DNA of 64,000 nucleotides from Pirellulaceae bacterium. Lineage in GTDB: Bacteria > Planctomycetota > Planctomycetia > Pirellulales > Pirellulaceae. Both the position numbers and the translations under genes were made by a program. Shown here piece after piece: positions 50,185 to 60,443 of the stretch (position 1 is its first letter; every line of letters begins with the position of its first letter). Location: assembly GCA_026004795.1 (NCBI GenBank), contig BPJV01000003.1, positions 248,001 through 312,000 on the forward strand, given 5' to 3'. The notes under the pieces are model-generated. The model did no database searches. It saw only the letters and a list, made by a program, of their open reading frames with translations, and was not told the DNA's origin.

Positions 50185-51237
50185 ATGGCGATGCAAGTGA
50201 TGAAAGCTTTGCAATTAAGCGACTACAAGAAATTGGAGATTGTCGACCTGCCCATGCCCGAGGTCGGCCCCCGCGACGTGCTGGTGGAGGTCCGCGCCTG
50301 CGGCATTTGCGGCAGTGACGTCCACGGATGGGACGGATCCTCTGGACGGCGCATTCCTCCCTTGGTGATGGGGCACGAAGCAACGGGCGTCGTCTCCCGA
50401 GTCGGCGACCAGGTCACCCGTTTCGCCCCCGGAGATCGCGTGACGTTCGATTCCACGGTTTCTTGTGGAGCGTGCGGCCCATGCCGTCGTGGCCAAATCA
50501 ATCTTTGCGATCACCGGCAAGTGTTGGGGGTTTCCTGTCAAGAGTTCCGCCGCCATGGAGCCTTCGCCGAATACGTAGTCGTTCCAGAGAATATCGTTTA
50601 TCGCTTGCCGGATGATTTACCGTTTGAACATGCCGCCCTGATCGAGGCGGTTAGCATCGCCGTGCATGCAGCCAATCGTACCCCAGTGAAGCTTGGCGAT
50701 ACCGCGGTAGTCGTAGGTAGCGGCATGATCGGTCTGTTGTGCGTCCAAGCCATTCGCTTAGCCGGATGTGCCCAGGTGATAGCGGTTGATCTGTCGGATA
50801 GCAAGCTTCAAATCGCTCGCGAGCTGGGAGCCGATGTGACTTTCAATCCCACTCGTGACGATGTGGTGGCGGAGATATTCGCATGCACTGGCGGCCAGGG
50901 TGCCGATGTGGCGTTGGAGGTTGTCGGAGCGACCCCCACGGTGCAAACGGCCATTGAATGCACTCGCAAGGGCGGGGCGGTGACCCTGGTGGGCAATCTG
51001 GCTCCCAAGGTCGATTTGCCGCTGCAGGCAGTTGTGACACGGGAATTGACCCTGTTGGGGAGCTGTGCTTCCAATGGGGAGTACCCCCAGTGCATCGAGT
51101 ATCTGCGACGGGGTGATATCCGCGTCGAACCATTGATCACCGCCGTTGCACCACTTGAGGAAGGCCCCTCTTGGTTCCAGCGGCTTTATGCCGGTGAGGA
51201 AGGGGCGATGAAGGTGATTTTGAAGCCACGGGAGTGA
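50185..51237 (+). CDS. Zinc-dependent alcohol/polyol dehydrogenase (MDR)
   Basis: A 350-residue medium-chain dehydrogenase. Catalytic zinc ligands Cys42 (GICGSD) and His64-Glu65 (GHEATG), structural zinc Cys94, 97, 100, 108, and the NAD motif VVGSGMIGLL. The sequence (MKALQLSDYKKLEIVDLP, HGWDGSSGRRIPPLVMGHE) is closest to sorbitol/threonine-type dehydrogenases; the substrate is not clear. It sits between lpdA and aceE, so possibly cotranscribed. Starts at 50185, 50191 or 50200 are all possible. Confidence 0.85.
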   Translation: MAMQVMKALQLSDYKKLEIVDLPMPEVGPRDVLVEVRACGICGSDVHGWDGSSGRRIPPLVMGHEATGVVSRVGDQVTRFAPGDRVTFDSTVSCGACGPCRRGQINLCDHRQVLGVSCQEFRRHGAFAEYVVVPENIVYRLPDDLPFEHAALIEAVSIAVHAANRTPVKLGDTAVVVGSGMIGLLCVQAIRLAGCAQVIAVDLSDSKLQIARELGADVTFNPTRDDVVAEIFACTGGQGADVALEVVGATPTVQTAIECTRKGGAVTLVGNLAPKVDLPLQAVVTRELTLLGSCASNGEYPQCIEYLRRGDIRVEPLITAVAPLEEGPSWFQRLYAGEEGAMKVILKPRE

Positions 51238-51491
51238 CTCCTGAAGGCCAGCAGTTGCCGCGTCGTCCCCTCTTAGAAACCGCGGGCTACAATGGGAAGA
51301 GAGCCATCTGGAGCCACCACACGATCGACCACATTACCTACAAGGAACCACATTACACTTCAGTGCCAAAGGTAATTTTTTTCAGGTCGCCAACGGGCAC
51401 ATCGTAGGTTACGACCACGGCAGGCTTGCGGCGATGCCGGCCATTGCCAGACACGATTTACGTTTGACTAGCTAACGAGAGAGGCAGTTCC

Positions 51492-54221
51492 ATGGCGGAC
51501 GCGAAGACAGTCGACCAGACCAGCGGGGAGGTGATAACCAATGGACAGATTCCTGAACCGCGGGATCAAGATCCGGCAGAGACTGCTGAGTGGTTGAGTT
51601 CGCTGGACTATGTGCTGAAAAGCAAGGGAAGCGAACGCGTCAAGTATTTGCTCAAGGCGTTGGAAACGCGGGCCCGCGCCGAAGGGGTCGACGTACCGCT
51701 GGAGGTGAACACTCCGTACATCAACACCATTCCCGCCCACAAACAACCAGCCTATCCGGGCAACCGGGAGCTGGAGCGGCGAATCAAGAGCATCATTCGC
51801 TGGAATGCGATGGCCATGGTGACGCGGGCCAACCGCAAGCACGAGGGCATTGGCGGTCACATCAGCACCTACGCCTCCAGCGCCACGCTCTACGAAGTAG
51901 CGTTCAACCACTTCTTCCGCGGGCGGGGAGAATCGGGTTACGACGGCGATATCGTCTACTTCCAAGGTCACGCCTCCCCAGGCATGTATGCCCGCGCTTT
52001 CCTGGAGGGCCGTTTGACGGTGGAACATTTGGAAAACTTCCGCCGCGAACTGCAACCAACTCCCGGCCTGTCGAGTTATCCGCATCCCTGGCTGATGCCC
52101 GATTTTTGGGAGTTCCCCACCGTATCCATGGGCCTGGGGCCGATCATGGCAATCTATAACGCCCGTTTCAATCGCTACCTGCAAGACCGGGGAATCAAAG
52201 ATACTTCCCAGCAGCGCGTATGGGCGTTTCTGGGGGACGGGGAATGCGACGAACCGGAAACGCTCGGTGCGCTACACTTGGCTGCACGAGAAAAACTGGA
52301 CAATTTGACCTTTGTCATCAACTGCAACCTCCAGCGGCTCGACGGTCCGGTGCGTGGCAACGGGAAGATCATCCAAGAATTGGAGGCCGTATTCCGCGGA
52401 GCCGGCTGGAATGTCATCAAGGTGATCTGGGGAAGCGACTGGGACCCGCTGTTGGAAAAGGATACCACTGGCTTGCTCGTCCGCCGCATGGGCGAGATCG
52501 TCGATGGGCAGTACCAGAAGTACACCGCGATGCCCGGCTCTTACATTCGCGAGCATTTCTTCGGGAAGTACCCGGAACTGCTGGAGCTGGTCAAGAACTA
52601 TTCGGACGAAAAACTCGAGAAAATGCGCCGCGGCGGTCACGATCCCGAAAAGGTGTATGCCGCCTACAAGGCAGCGGTCGAGCATAAAGGGCAACCGACG
52701 GTCATCCTCGCCAAAACCATCAAGGGCTATGGCCTGGGTGAAGCAGGCGAAGGGCGAAACATCGCCCATAACCAAAAGAAGCTCAATGAGCAGGAGTTGC
52801 TCGAGTTCCGCAGCCGCTTTGGGATTCCCATCAGCGACGAAGAGGTAGGCAGCGCACCGTTTTATAAGCCACCAGAAAGCAGCATGGAGATTCGCTACCT
52901 CAAGGAGCGGCGTCAAGCGTTGGGGGGGTACGTGCCGACCCGCCCCACGGTGCATCCGCGCACCGAGGTGCCCACCCTGGAAGAGTATGCCGCCTTCACC
53001 AAAGACAGCGGCGGGAAACCAATGAGCACCACCATGGGGTTCGTGCGGTTACTCTCCAAGCTGTGCAAGGACAAGAAGATCGGCAAATACGTGGTACCGA
53101 TCGTGCCGGACGAATCGCGAACCTTCGGCATGGAAGGGATGTTCTCCGAGGTAGGCATCTACTCCCATCAAGGCCAGTTGTACGAACCGGTCGACCGCAA
53201 GGGGGGCAGCTTGATGTACTACAAGGAAGCCCGCGACGGTCAGATCCTGGAGGAAGGGATCACGGAAGCCGGGGCGATGTCCAGCTTTAATGCGGCGGGC
53301 ACGAGTTACGCTACCCACGGCGTGAACATGATTCCTTTCTATATTTACTATTCGATGTTCGGTTTCCAGCGTGTGGGCGATTTGATCTGGGCCGCCAGCG
53401 ACTTGCGTGCCAAAGGATTTCTCATTGGCGGAACCTCCGGTCGCACAACGCTCAACGGCGAAGGCCTGCAACACCAAGACGGCCAGAGCCATCTCAATGC
53501 CATCGCCTTTCCCTTGGTGCGGGCCTACGATCCGGCCTACGCCTATGAGACGACCGTCATCATCATGGACGGATTGAAGCGCCTGTACGAGGACGGTGAA
53601 ACGGCCATCTATTACATCTCCGTAGAAAACGAGAACTATCCCATGCCAGCGATGCCCGAAGGCGTCGAAGAGGGTATCGTCAAAGGCATCTACAAGCTGA
53701 AGAGTTTGGATGTCGAGAAACCACGAGCTCGGGTGCAACTGTTCGGCACGGGCCCCATCCTGCGTTGCGTCCTGGCTGCCCAAGAGCTGCTGGCCGAGAA
53801 GTTCGGCGTGGCCAGCGACGTTTGGAGCGTGACCAGTTACACGCAGTTGCGTCGTGATGCGCAGAGTTGCGAACGCTGGAATATGCTCCATCCCACGGAG
53901 ACTCCCAAGCGGAGTTATATCGAGAAGGTGCTCGCGGGAGTCGAGGGTCCATTTATCGCCGCTAGCGATCACGTGCGTGCCTTGCCCGAACAACTGACCC
54001 GCTACATTCCGGGAGACTACTTCGTACTGGGGACCGACGGCATGGGCCGCAGTGAAACACGTGAGGCCCTGCGTCGGCACTTCGAAGTCGATGCCGAGAG
54101 CGTTGCCTTGGCCGCTCTTTCACGGCTAGCCCGACAAGGGATCTTCAGTCCCGAGGATGTGGCCCGTGCCATTAAAGATTTGGATTACGATCCAGAAAAA
54201 GCCAATCCCTTGTATGCCTGA
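51492..54221 (+). CDS. aceE: Pyruvate dehydrogenase E1, homodimeric type
   Basis: A 909-residue E1 component that decarboxylates pyruvate with thiamine diphosphate and acetylates the lipoyl arm of AceF. The TPP motif GDGECDEPETLGALHLAAREKLDNLTFVINCN is intact; the length fits the homodimeric AceE rather than the alpha/beta form. C-terminal segments (SVTSYTQLRRDAQSCERWNMLHP) are as expected. GAGAGG precedes ATG. Directly followed by aceF. Confidence 0.96.
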   Translation: MADAKTVDQTSGEVITNGQIPEPRDQDPAETAEWLSSLDYVLKSKGSERVKYLLKALETRARAEGVDVPLEVNTPYINTIPAHKQPAYPGNRELERRIKSIIRWNAMAMVTRANRKHEGIGGHISTYASSATLYEVAFNHFFRGRGESGYDGDIVYFQGHASPGMYARAFLEGRLTVEHLENFRRELQPTPGLSSYPHPWLMPDFWEFPTVSMGLGPIMAIYNARFNRYLQDRGIKDTSQQRVWAFLGDGECDEPETLGALHLAAREKLDNLTFVINCNLQRLDGPVRGNGKIIQELEAVFRGAGWNVIKVIWGSDWDPLLEKDTTGLLVRRMGEIVDGQYQKYTAMPGSYIREHFFGKYPELLELVKNYSDEKLEKMRRGGHDPEKVYAAYKAAVEHKGQPTVILAKTIKGYGLGEAGEGRNIAHNQKKLNEQELLEFRSRFGIPISDEEVGSAPFYKPPESSMEIRYLKERRQALGGYVPTRPTVHPRTEVPTLEEYAAFTKDSGGKPMSTTMGFVRLLSKLCKDKKIGKYVVPIVPDESRTFGMEGMFSEVGIYSHQGQLYEPVDRKGGSLMYYKEARDGQILEEGITEAGAMSSFNAAGTSYATHGVNMIPFYIYYSMFGFQRVGDLIWAASDLRAKGFLIGGTSGRTTLNGEGLQHQDGQSHLNAIAFPLVRAYDPAYAYETTVIIMDGLKRLYEDGETAIYYISVENENYPMPAMPEGVEEGIVKGIYKLKSLDVEKPRARVQLFGTGPILRCVLAAQELLAEKFGVASDVWSVTSYTQLRRDAQSCERWNMLHPTETPKRSYIEKVLAGVEGPFIAASDHVRALPEQLTRYIPGDYFVLGTDGMGRSETREALRRHFEVDAESVALAALSRLARQGIFSPEDVARAIKDLDYDPEKANPLYA

Positions 54222-54354
54222 CGATCGCGCCAACCGCTGGACCGTAAGGCTACCTGCCCCTAATGGCAGCGGCAACCGCCACGATGATTGTGCAACTCAT
54301 TGATATTCCGTCGAACATTTTTGAGATTACCCTGTAGCAAAACGCGAGTAACCG

Positions 54355-55872
54355 ATGGCAATGGAAGTTAAGCTCCCGGAATTGGGTGAGGGTGTCGAGT
54401 CCGGTGATGTTCTCGAAGTCTTGGTACAAGAAGGGGATCAGGTTCAAGCCGAACAACCGCTGCTCGAGTTGGAAACGGACAAGGCAACGGTAACCGTCCC
54501 CAGCCCGGCAGCCGGCAAGATCACCAAACTGTTGGTCAAGCCCGGTCAGACGGTGGCCGTGGGGGAAGTGATTGCCAGCCTCGACACTGCTGGAACCGAC
54601 GGTGGCTCCAGTTCGTCGGCTCCGCCAACCTCATCGCAACAAGATGAGGCACCGGCCAAGGGGTCGGACGCGGCGCAGACCGAGCCGAAAACGGCGGATT
54701 CCGAAACCAGCAGTAAGTCGGCGGAAGCCCCTACTTCCGCTGCCCCGACTAGCGATCCGCCCCGCAATCGTCCGGAGGCCTCGCCCCAGGTATCTTCACC
54801 GACCGGTGGCACTGCCACTCCGGCTCCATCAGCCCCAGAACCAACGGCAAAAGAATCCGTACCACCGGCCCCGGCGCCGGCAACCGGATTGGAAGCGACT
54901 GCCGATGATAAAATCCCTGCTGGTCCAGCCGTTCGACGCTTCGCCCGCGAGGTAGGGGTCGATCTGCGCACCGTCCAGGGAACTGGAGAAGGGGGGCGCA
55001 TTACGCGCGATGACGTGCTGCGCGCGGTACGCGAGCTGGGCAAATCTCGCGCACCTGCCCCTGCTGCCGACGGACAACTTGTTGCTTCTGAAAAAGCACC
55101 GGCGGCAACGCACTCGCCAGGACGAGGAGTCGCCTTGCCCGGCGAACCGGGAAGCGATGAGTATGGCCCCATCCGGGTGGAACGGTTGAGCAAGATCCGC
55201 AAAACGATCGCTGCCCAGATGCACAAATCTTGGTCGACTGTCCCCCGCGTCACCAACTTCGACGACGCCGACATCACGGAATTGGAAGCCTTGCGGCAGG
55301 CGAACAAGGAAGAATATGCCGCGCAGGGGATCAAGCTCACCACGATGCCATTTATCATCAAGGCCGTGGCCATGGCGTTGAAGCACCACCCGACGATCAA
55401 CGCCATCATCGACATGGAGAAGGAACAAGTTATCTATCGCGATTATGTCAATATTGGCATCGCCGTGGACACTCCGCGCGGCCTCGTCGTGCCCAATATC
55501 CGCCACGCCGATCAACTGACGATCCCCGAGATTGCCCGCGCACTGGCCGATATGGCCGTTCGCGTTCGCAATGGAGATTTCGGCGTCAACGAACTTCGTG
55601 GGGGCACCTTCAGCATCAGCAATTTGGGGGCCATTGGCGGCACTTACAGTACCCCCGTCGTCAACGTCCCTGAAGTAGCAATTCTGCTTCTAGGGCGGTC
55701 TCGAAAGCTGCCCGTAGTCATGCCGGACGATAGCATTCGGCCTCGACTGATGTTGCCGCTGAGCCTCTCCTACGACCATCGTTTGGTGGACGGAGGAGCC
55801 GCTGCGAGGTTCCTCAATGACGTGATCGGCTATTTGGAGAGCCCCAGCCGGCTGTTGCTAGCCATCTCGTGA
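54355..55872 (+). CDS. aceF: Dihydrolipoamide acetyltransferase (E2) of pyruvate dehydrogenase
   Basis: A 505-residue E2. One N-terminal lipoyl domain (Lys43 in ETDKATV), then a ~100-residue Ala/Pro/Ser/Thr linker, a peripheral-subunit-binding domain (AGPAVRRFAREVGVDLRTVQGTGEGGRITRDD), a second linker and the catalytic domain with LSYDHRLVDGGAAARF. A single lipoyl domain is fewer than in E. coli AceF (three). It lies 133 bp after aceE. Confidence 0.95.
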   Translation: MAMEVKLPELGEGVESGDVLEVLVQEGDQVQAEQPLLELETDKATVTVPSPAAGKITKLLVKPGQTVAVGEVIASLDTAGTDGGSSSSAPPTSSQQDEAPAKGSDAAQTEPKTADSETSSKSAEAPTSAAPTSDPPRNRPEASPQVSSPTGGTATPAPSAPEPTAKESVPPAPAPATGLEATADDKIPAGPAVRRFAREVGVDLRTVQGTGEGGRITRDDVLRAVRELGKSRAPAPAADGQLVASEKAPAATHSPGRGVALPGEPGSDEYGPIRVERLSKIRKTIAAQMHKSWSTVPRVTNFDDADITELEALRQANKEEYAAQGIKLTTMPFIIKAVAMALKHHPTINAIIDMEKEQVIYRDYVNIGIAVDTPRGLVVPNIRHADQLTIPEIARALADMAVRVRNGDFGVNELRGGTFSISNLGAIGGTYSTPVVNVPEVAILLLGRSRKLPVVMPDDSIRPRLMLPLSLSYDHRLVDGGAAARFLNDVIGYLESPSRLLLAIS

Positions 55873-56030
55873 TCCGAGGTACAATCCCAGCCCGGCCTCA
55901 GCCCGTTAGCGAGGCTAGCCACGCGGCATCTCCCTGCCGTAAGCGGTAAGCAGGAATCCTTCGGCTACCGACCAAGGCGTCCTGCAGTGCCCGCAGCTCG
56001 GCTCTGCAGAACGCCATCTTCGTAGGCGTT

Positions 56031-56555
56031 TCATGCCGCCGGTAGCCCTTCCATTCGACGCCAAGCGCTGACTTGGCCCAGATGGATGTACACATGACCG
56101 GTCAAGTAGAACGCCAACATCGAACCCAGCGTTGGGCAGATTTCACGCAACGGAGTGTCTACTGGATTGGGGGCGGTGAGCTGTTCATCCGAGGCTTGCC
56201 GCACCGCTGCGATGGCCGATTCGTAGCCACGAAAAAACGTGTCCATGATCGTGTCCATCGACGGGTAGATCGTACCTTCCGGATCGTCGACACATTGGGC
56301 ATCCTTGGAAAACAGACGTTCAAATTCCGCAGGTGGTCGAATCGGCGCGCTGTCGATCTTCAGCAATTCCAATACCTTGCTAGGATAGAGACTGAGGTGG
56401 CCAAAAACGAACGCCGGATGATTCGATGGGACCACTTGCCCACCTGGCGAGGCTAGGCGGCCAAACCTCTCTGGAGGAATCCCGCGAATCAATCGATGGG
56501 CATAACGAGGCCCCATCGTGGCCGCATCGGCGATAGTAGCTCCGATATTGTGCAT
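56031..56555 (-). CDS. DinB-family protein
   Basis: A 174-residue four-helix DinB/YfiT-type protein. Histidines placed as in the metal-binding triad appear in FGHLSLYPSKVL and in HVYIHLGQVSAWRR. Family members are metal-dependent enzymes or thiol transferases of often unknown role. ATG 56555 follows AAGGGG; an upstream start adds 23 residues. Next to the HD-domain gene but on the other strand. Confidence 0.7.
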   Translation of the reverse strand: MHNIGATIADAATMGPRYAHRLIRGIPPERFGRLASPGGQVVPSNHPAFVFGHLSLYPSKVLELLKIDSAPIRPPAEFERLFSKDAQCVDDPEGTIYPSMDTIMDTFFRGYESAIAAVRQASDEQLTAPNPVDTPLREICPTLGSMLAFYLTGHVYIHLGQVSAWRRMEGLPAA

Positions 56556-56740
56556 GGTGCGCGTCCCCTTCAGCATCTGCGTACGATGAATCGGTTCGTG
56601 AATCGAAGAGTCGTCCCAGCCCATGACGGGGGCGAGTACGTATATCGTGATTCTGCATATCTGCAGTGGCCATCCAAGAGGTGGTAAACTCAGAGCTCAC
56701 CCCTGGATCGACTGTTGGTGCACCGAGCGAGGGCAAGCCT

Positions 56741-57304
56741 ATGGACCGGGAATCGAACCTGAAACTGATGCACGAATTTGTCAAGAACGAAAGCTTGCGC
56801 CGCCACATGTTAGCGGTCGAAGCGGCAATGCGTGCCTATGCGGAACAACTCGGCGAGGATCCGGAATTGTGGGGAACCGTGGGACTGCTCCATGATTTCG
56901 ATTATGAACGCTGGCCGGATCCGCCGGACCACCCGCTGCGCGGCAGTGAGATCCTGCGTCAACGCGGCTATCCCGAGGAGGTGATTTATGCCATTCTCTC
57001 CCATGCGGACTACCTGGCCGACCGCTATCCTCGCCGTTCGGCGTTGGACAAAGGCCTGTATGCTTGCGACGAACTTTGTGGTTTCATCATGGCCTGCGCG
57101 CTGGTACGTCCCCAAGGCTTGGACGGCATGTCGGCCAAGAGTGTGAAGAAGAAGATGAAACAGGCGAGCTTTGCCGCCGCGGTCAGCCGTGATGACATCA
57201 TCCGCGGTGCGGAGGATTTCGGGGTGGAGCTGGATGCTCACATCGAGTTTTGTGCCGCGGCCATGGCTGGCATCTCCGACCAACTCGGTTTTAAGGCACC
57301 GTAA
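56741..57304 (+). CDS. HD-domain hydrolase-like protein
   Basis: A 187-residue HD-domain protein. Metal motifs: LRRHMLAVEAAM, GLLHDFDYERWP (His-Asp) and ILSHADYLADR. This arrangement is that of small HD phosphohydrolases, often called HDIG proteins; the substrate (nucleotide or cyclic nucleotide) is unknown. ATG 56741 has GAGCGAGGG upstream. Alone between the DinB and VWA genes. Confidence 0.75.
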   Translation: MDRESNLKLMHEFVKNESLRRHMLAVEAAMRAYAEQLGEDPELWGTVGLLHDFDYERWPDPPDHPLRGSEILRQRGYPEEVIYAILSHADYLADRYPRRSALDKGLYACDELCGFIMACALVRPQGLDGMSAKSVKKKMKQASFAAAVSRDDIIRGAEDFGVELDAHIEFCAAAMAGISDQLGFKAP

Positions 57305-57446
57305 GAAGAATCAAGCCGCCGGCAATCCGAAACTATGGTGGCGGTAGATGCTTCCTTTCTCTTAATAAGAACTTCGATCCTCTCACCGGCCATGAGCCGC
57401 CAACCGCCTCGCGCCGCTGCGCTGCAGATCATCGCCGCGCTGCAGA

Positions 57447-58424
57447 TCATCGTGCGGAGAAGGTGTGGAACCTTCGTTGCTCCTCGATGGGAGTGAAAGT
57501 GCCTTGATTCTCGTAGGCGATCCGTTGCAAAGTAAACCGCCCTTGCAAACTGAACAGATGGATGGTGTGAATGGGGATCTGCCGCCGTCCGCTACTGGAT
57601 GCATTGAGGATTCGCAGCATGCCGAGCGTATTATCTTGCAACTCGCCATCGGAAAGCAAGAAGATGGCGTCGGGCTCCATTTGCAAAGCGATTTGCAACG
57701 CTTCGGCCGGCATCGTCGCCGGCCCCAATTCGATGGACCGCAACCAACGTCGTACGCGGGTCGTCGTCGCCGAGGTAGGATGGTAGAAACGCACTTGCGA
57801 TGGAGAACGGTTGAATAAGAATCTCGGTTGAAAATCGAAGCAAATAACCAAGAACTCCTGCTGCGGCTCAAGTCCGTAAAGGCTGTCCATCAGTTGATTG
57901 CATGCGTAAACCCAACGATCGCCCAGCATGCTACGCGAACAATCCAGGACGTAGACAAAGCGATTGCCTTCGGCATAGGTCCCGAAAAAGCTGGCTCCCC
58001 GCCGCCCACTGGGCGGTGGACGACTCTCCTCAACACCATCGGCCACAGCTCCAAAGTAATATCCGGAAAACGAGTCCGTGGGCTCGACACCATCGTCGCT
58101 CTCGTGCAAGTCGATGTCCACGTCGATGGCCAGATCGATGGACGGGGCAGAAGCCGCCGATATGTCATCGGGGTTAGCGACCATCGGTTCGATGGCAAAC
58201 TCGTCCAACGTTTCCATCATGCCCACGCTGAACGATGCGTCGCTAGGGGCAACGAGCAGCACGCCTTGACTATTGCGTCCTTGGGTAAAGGCCCACAGGG
58301 CTAATAGCAGCAACAGTCCTACGTGGGCCAGGAGGCTAGTCAAGAAAGCCACCCCTTGATGCATGCGCCGCTCTACACTTCCCACCGCGCGAGGCGTCGC
58401 TGCTGGAGATCCGGTCAAGGCCAT
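57447..58424 (-). CDS. VWA-domain membrane protein
   Basis: A 325-residue protein: an N-terminal cytoplasmic tail and one membrane segment (FLTSLLAHVGLLLLLALWAF), an acidic linker, then a von Willebrand A domain (FVYVLDCSRSM, MIDAS Asp161-Ser163-Ser165; LLSDGELQDN). The metal site is complete. Planctomycetes carry many such VWA proteins near other envelope genes; ligand unknown. Its stop lies in a 14-bp direct repeat GCTGCAGATCATCG (57421 and 57439). Confidence 0.75.
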   Translation of the reverse strand: MALTGSPAATPRAVGSVERRMHQGVAFLTSLLAHVGLLLLLALWAFTQGRNSQGVLLVAPSDASFSVGMMETLDEFAIEPMVANPDDISAASAPSIDLAIDVDIDLHESDDGVEPTDSFSGYYFGAVADGVEESRPPPSGRRGASFFGTYAEGNRFVYVLDCSRSMLGDRWVYACNQLMDSLYGLEPQQEFLVICFDFQPRFLFNRSPSQVRFYHPTSATTTRVRRWLRSIELGPATMPAEALQIALQMEPDAIFLLSDGELQDNTLGMLRILNASSSGRRQIPIHTIHLFSLQGRFTLQRIAYENQGTFTPIEEQRRFHTFSAR

Positions 58425-58742
58425 CTTCTATCTCCACTGTTGAGAGTTGACCACCGATGTCATTATAACGGTAGTCTACACCCACGGGCCGACGGAGAAG
58501 CGGGGGTGCAGCCGGCTCCTTAGTCGCGCCATAGCTCGGAATGGTCATGCATGGAAGTTTTGCGGGGTCGACGACCTCCGGCATAATTTCCCAAGAATTG
58601 GCATTGCGGCATGGTATGGCGATACAATCGAGGAGGGATCCTGGACGTTCGTCCAACATGCTACGACCATGCGCACGGTAGTCGAGGCAAGAGCATCCAG
58701 GCCCGCTGCCCTGTAGTTCCCTTCTTTCCTCGGAGGCTCAGC

Positions 58743-60119
58743 ATGCTTGGCACACTCGACCGACGGCGCTGCGTGCAAACGATCTTTAGTCTGGGAGCAA
58801 CTTTAGGTTCCCAGTTCCATTGGCAATCTGAGCTTGCTGCGCAAATCCAGGCGACCGGCAAACGTCGGCATTTGGTAATCCTATGGATGCCCGGCGGCCC
58901 TTCGCAACTGGACACGTGGGATCTTAAACCGGGCCATGCCAACGGCGGGCCCTTTCGCGAGTTGCAGACCACTGTTCCGGGAATGCGCTTCAGTGAACAT
59001 TTGCCCGCGTTGGCCCAGTGGGCACACCACTTGGCCATCGTCCGTAGCATGCGGACCAAAGAAGGGGACCACAGCCGCGGAACGTATCTCGTCCGCACGG
59101 GACAAGCTCCCGGCCAACCAGTTCGTTTCCCCGCCGTACCGGCGGCGATCGGAAAAGAGCTGGCCCCCTCGACCACCGCAGGAACGCCCGGATACGTGAG
59201 CATTCTTCCCAGCACGTTTCTGAACCCCTCGGCCTTTGGCGCGGGGTTCCTCGGCGCCGGCTGCGAGCCACTTACCGTACAGCAGATGGGGGAAGGGGCC
59301 ATGGGCCAGAAAACGACCGAAGACCAGGATGTTACCGCCGATTCGAATCGCATGGCTGAGCTGCAGGTCGAAAACCTCCGTCCCCCATCCGACCTGCCAG
59401 AGCAACGAACCGAGCGCCGACGGCGGATGTGGAACATGCTGCAACAGAGTTACGCCGCACCATGGCGCGGTAGTCCTGCCGTGGTGCATGACACAGTTTA
59501 TCGGCGGGCCATGCAGTTGGCCGACAGTAGCGTGGTCGATGCATTCGATTTGAATCAAGAGTCGGAGGAAGTGCGACGCAGTTATGGAACCAGCGCCTTC
59601 GGCCAAGGATGCTTGATGGCCCGACGGTTGATTGAGTATGGTGTTCCGGTTGTAGAAGTGGCCTTGGAGCTGCGTCAAAACGCCTTGAATTGGGACACCC
59701 ATCAAGACAACTTTCCAACCGTGAAACGGCTCAGCGGCATCCTCGACCGGGCCTGGGGGCGCTTGATGCAGGACCTCCACGACCGCGGCTTGCTGCAGCA
59801 CACGACCGTTCTGTGGATGGGGGAGTTCGGCCGGACGCCGGAAATCAACCGCATGGGGGGCCGCGACCATTTCCCCAACGCATGGAGTTGTGTGCTGGCC
59901 GGAGCAGGCATCCAGGGCGGTGCGATTCTCGGTCGCACGTCAACCGATGGAAGGGAAATCATCGATCGCCCCGTAAGCGTGCCAGAGCTGCTGGCGACGG
60001 TCTGCCGTGCAGTGGGAATCGACCCGCATCGGGAAAACGTCAACGAGGATGGAAGGCCGTTGAAAATTGTCGATGGGCTACCGATCGCTGAGCTTCTCGA
60101 CGTCACCGCCAACGGTTAA
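58743..60119 (+). CDS. DUF1501 (sulfatase-like) secreted protein
   Basis: A 458-residue protein of DUF1501, an alkaline-phosphatase/sulfatase-like superfamily greatly expanded in planctomycetes. The N-terminus (RRRCVQTIFSLGATLGS) is a Tat-like twin-Arg/hydrophobic leader, LWMPGGPSQLDTWDLKPGH is the first metal-site motif, and NALNWDTHQDNF with WMGEFGRTPEIN the later ones. GGAGG precedes ATG 58743. The last four bases overlap the stop of the Cys-rich gene on the opposite strand. Function unknown; probably periplasmic. Confidence 0.85.
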   Translation: MLGTLDRRRCVQTIFSLGATLGSQFHWQSELAAQIQATGKRRHLVILWMPGGPSQLDTWDLKPGHANGGPFRELQTTVPGMRFSEHLPALAQWAHHLAIVRSMRTKEGDHSRGTYLVRTGQAPGQPVRFPAVPAAIGKELAPSTTAGTPGYVSILPSTFLNPSAFGAGFLGAGCEPLTVQQMGEGAMGQKTTEDQDVTADSNRMAELQVENLRPPSDLPEQRTERRRRMWNMLQQSYAAPWRGSPAVVHDTVYRRAMQLADSSVVDAFDLNQESEEVRRSYGTSAFGQGCLMARRLIEYGVPVVEVALELRQNALNWDTHQDNFPTVKRLSGILDRAWGRLMQDLHDRGLLQHTTVLWMGEFGRTPEINRMGGRDHFPNAWSCVLAGAGIQGGAILGRTSTDGREIIDRPVSVPELLATVCRAVGIDPHRENVNEDGRPLKIVDGLPIAELLDVTANG

Positions 60120-60331
60120 CCCTCGTCTCCTGCCTTGCCCCGGCCAGGCGGTGGCAGTTCAACCAACGGTAGTTGGCGACCCGTCGCTTCGGACGCTGCG
60201 CCGCAAGCGCTTCCACACCCATGGCAAGCGGAGCTGCGATCCTCCAAGATGCACCATTTGAACACGCGACAAACCAGCCATACCGCGGAGGCGATCACCA
60301 CACTTATTGCCACGTAACTTTGCCAATCCAT
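60116..60331 (-). CDS. FeoB-associated Cys-rich membrane protein
   Basis: A 71-residue protein: MDWQSYVAISVVIASAVWLVCRVF is one membrane helix, followed by CHGCGSACG. This is the form of the small Cys-rich protein that accompanies FeoB (pfam 'p12' type). It is the last gene of the feo operon on the minus strand, 112 bp after feoB. The Cys cluster might handle iron or redox at the membrane; role not proven. Confidence 0.8.
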   Translation of the reverse strand: MDWQSYVAISVVIASAVWLVCRVFKWCILEDRSSACHGCGSACGAASEATGRQLPLVELPPPGRGKAGDEG

Positions 60332-60443
60332 CCTGCCGCCTCTTGAGAAAGCGTAAACGGTGGCCTCGCAAGTCCCAATTTGACCGGAGTTGCTTGCTGC
60401 ATGGCAGCAACAGTTGATTGGTTCGGTGCGATTTTGCGCACGA

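Noticed and set aside
53049-54080. 343-residue minus-strand frame opposite aceE
   Set aside because: Antisense shadow of aceE.
57421-57452. 14-bp direct repeat at the VWA stop
   Set aside because: Short and single; most likely a small slippage duplication without function.
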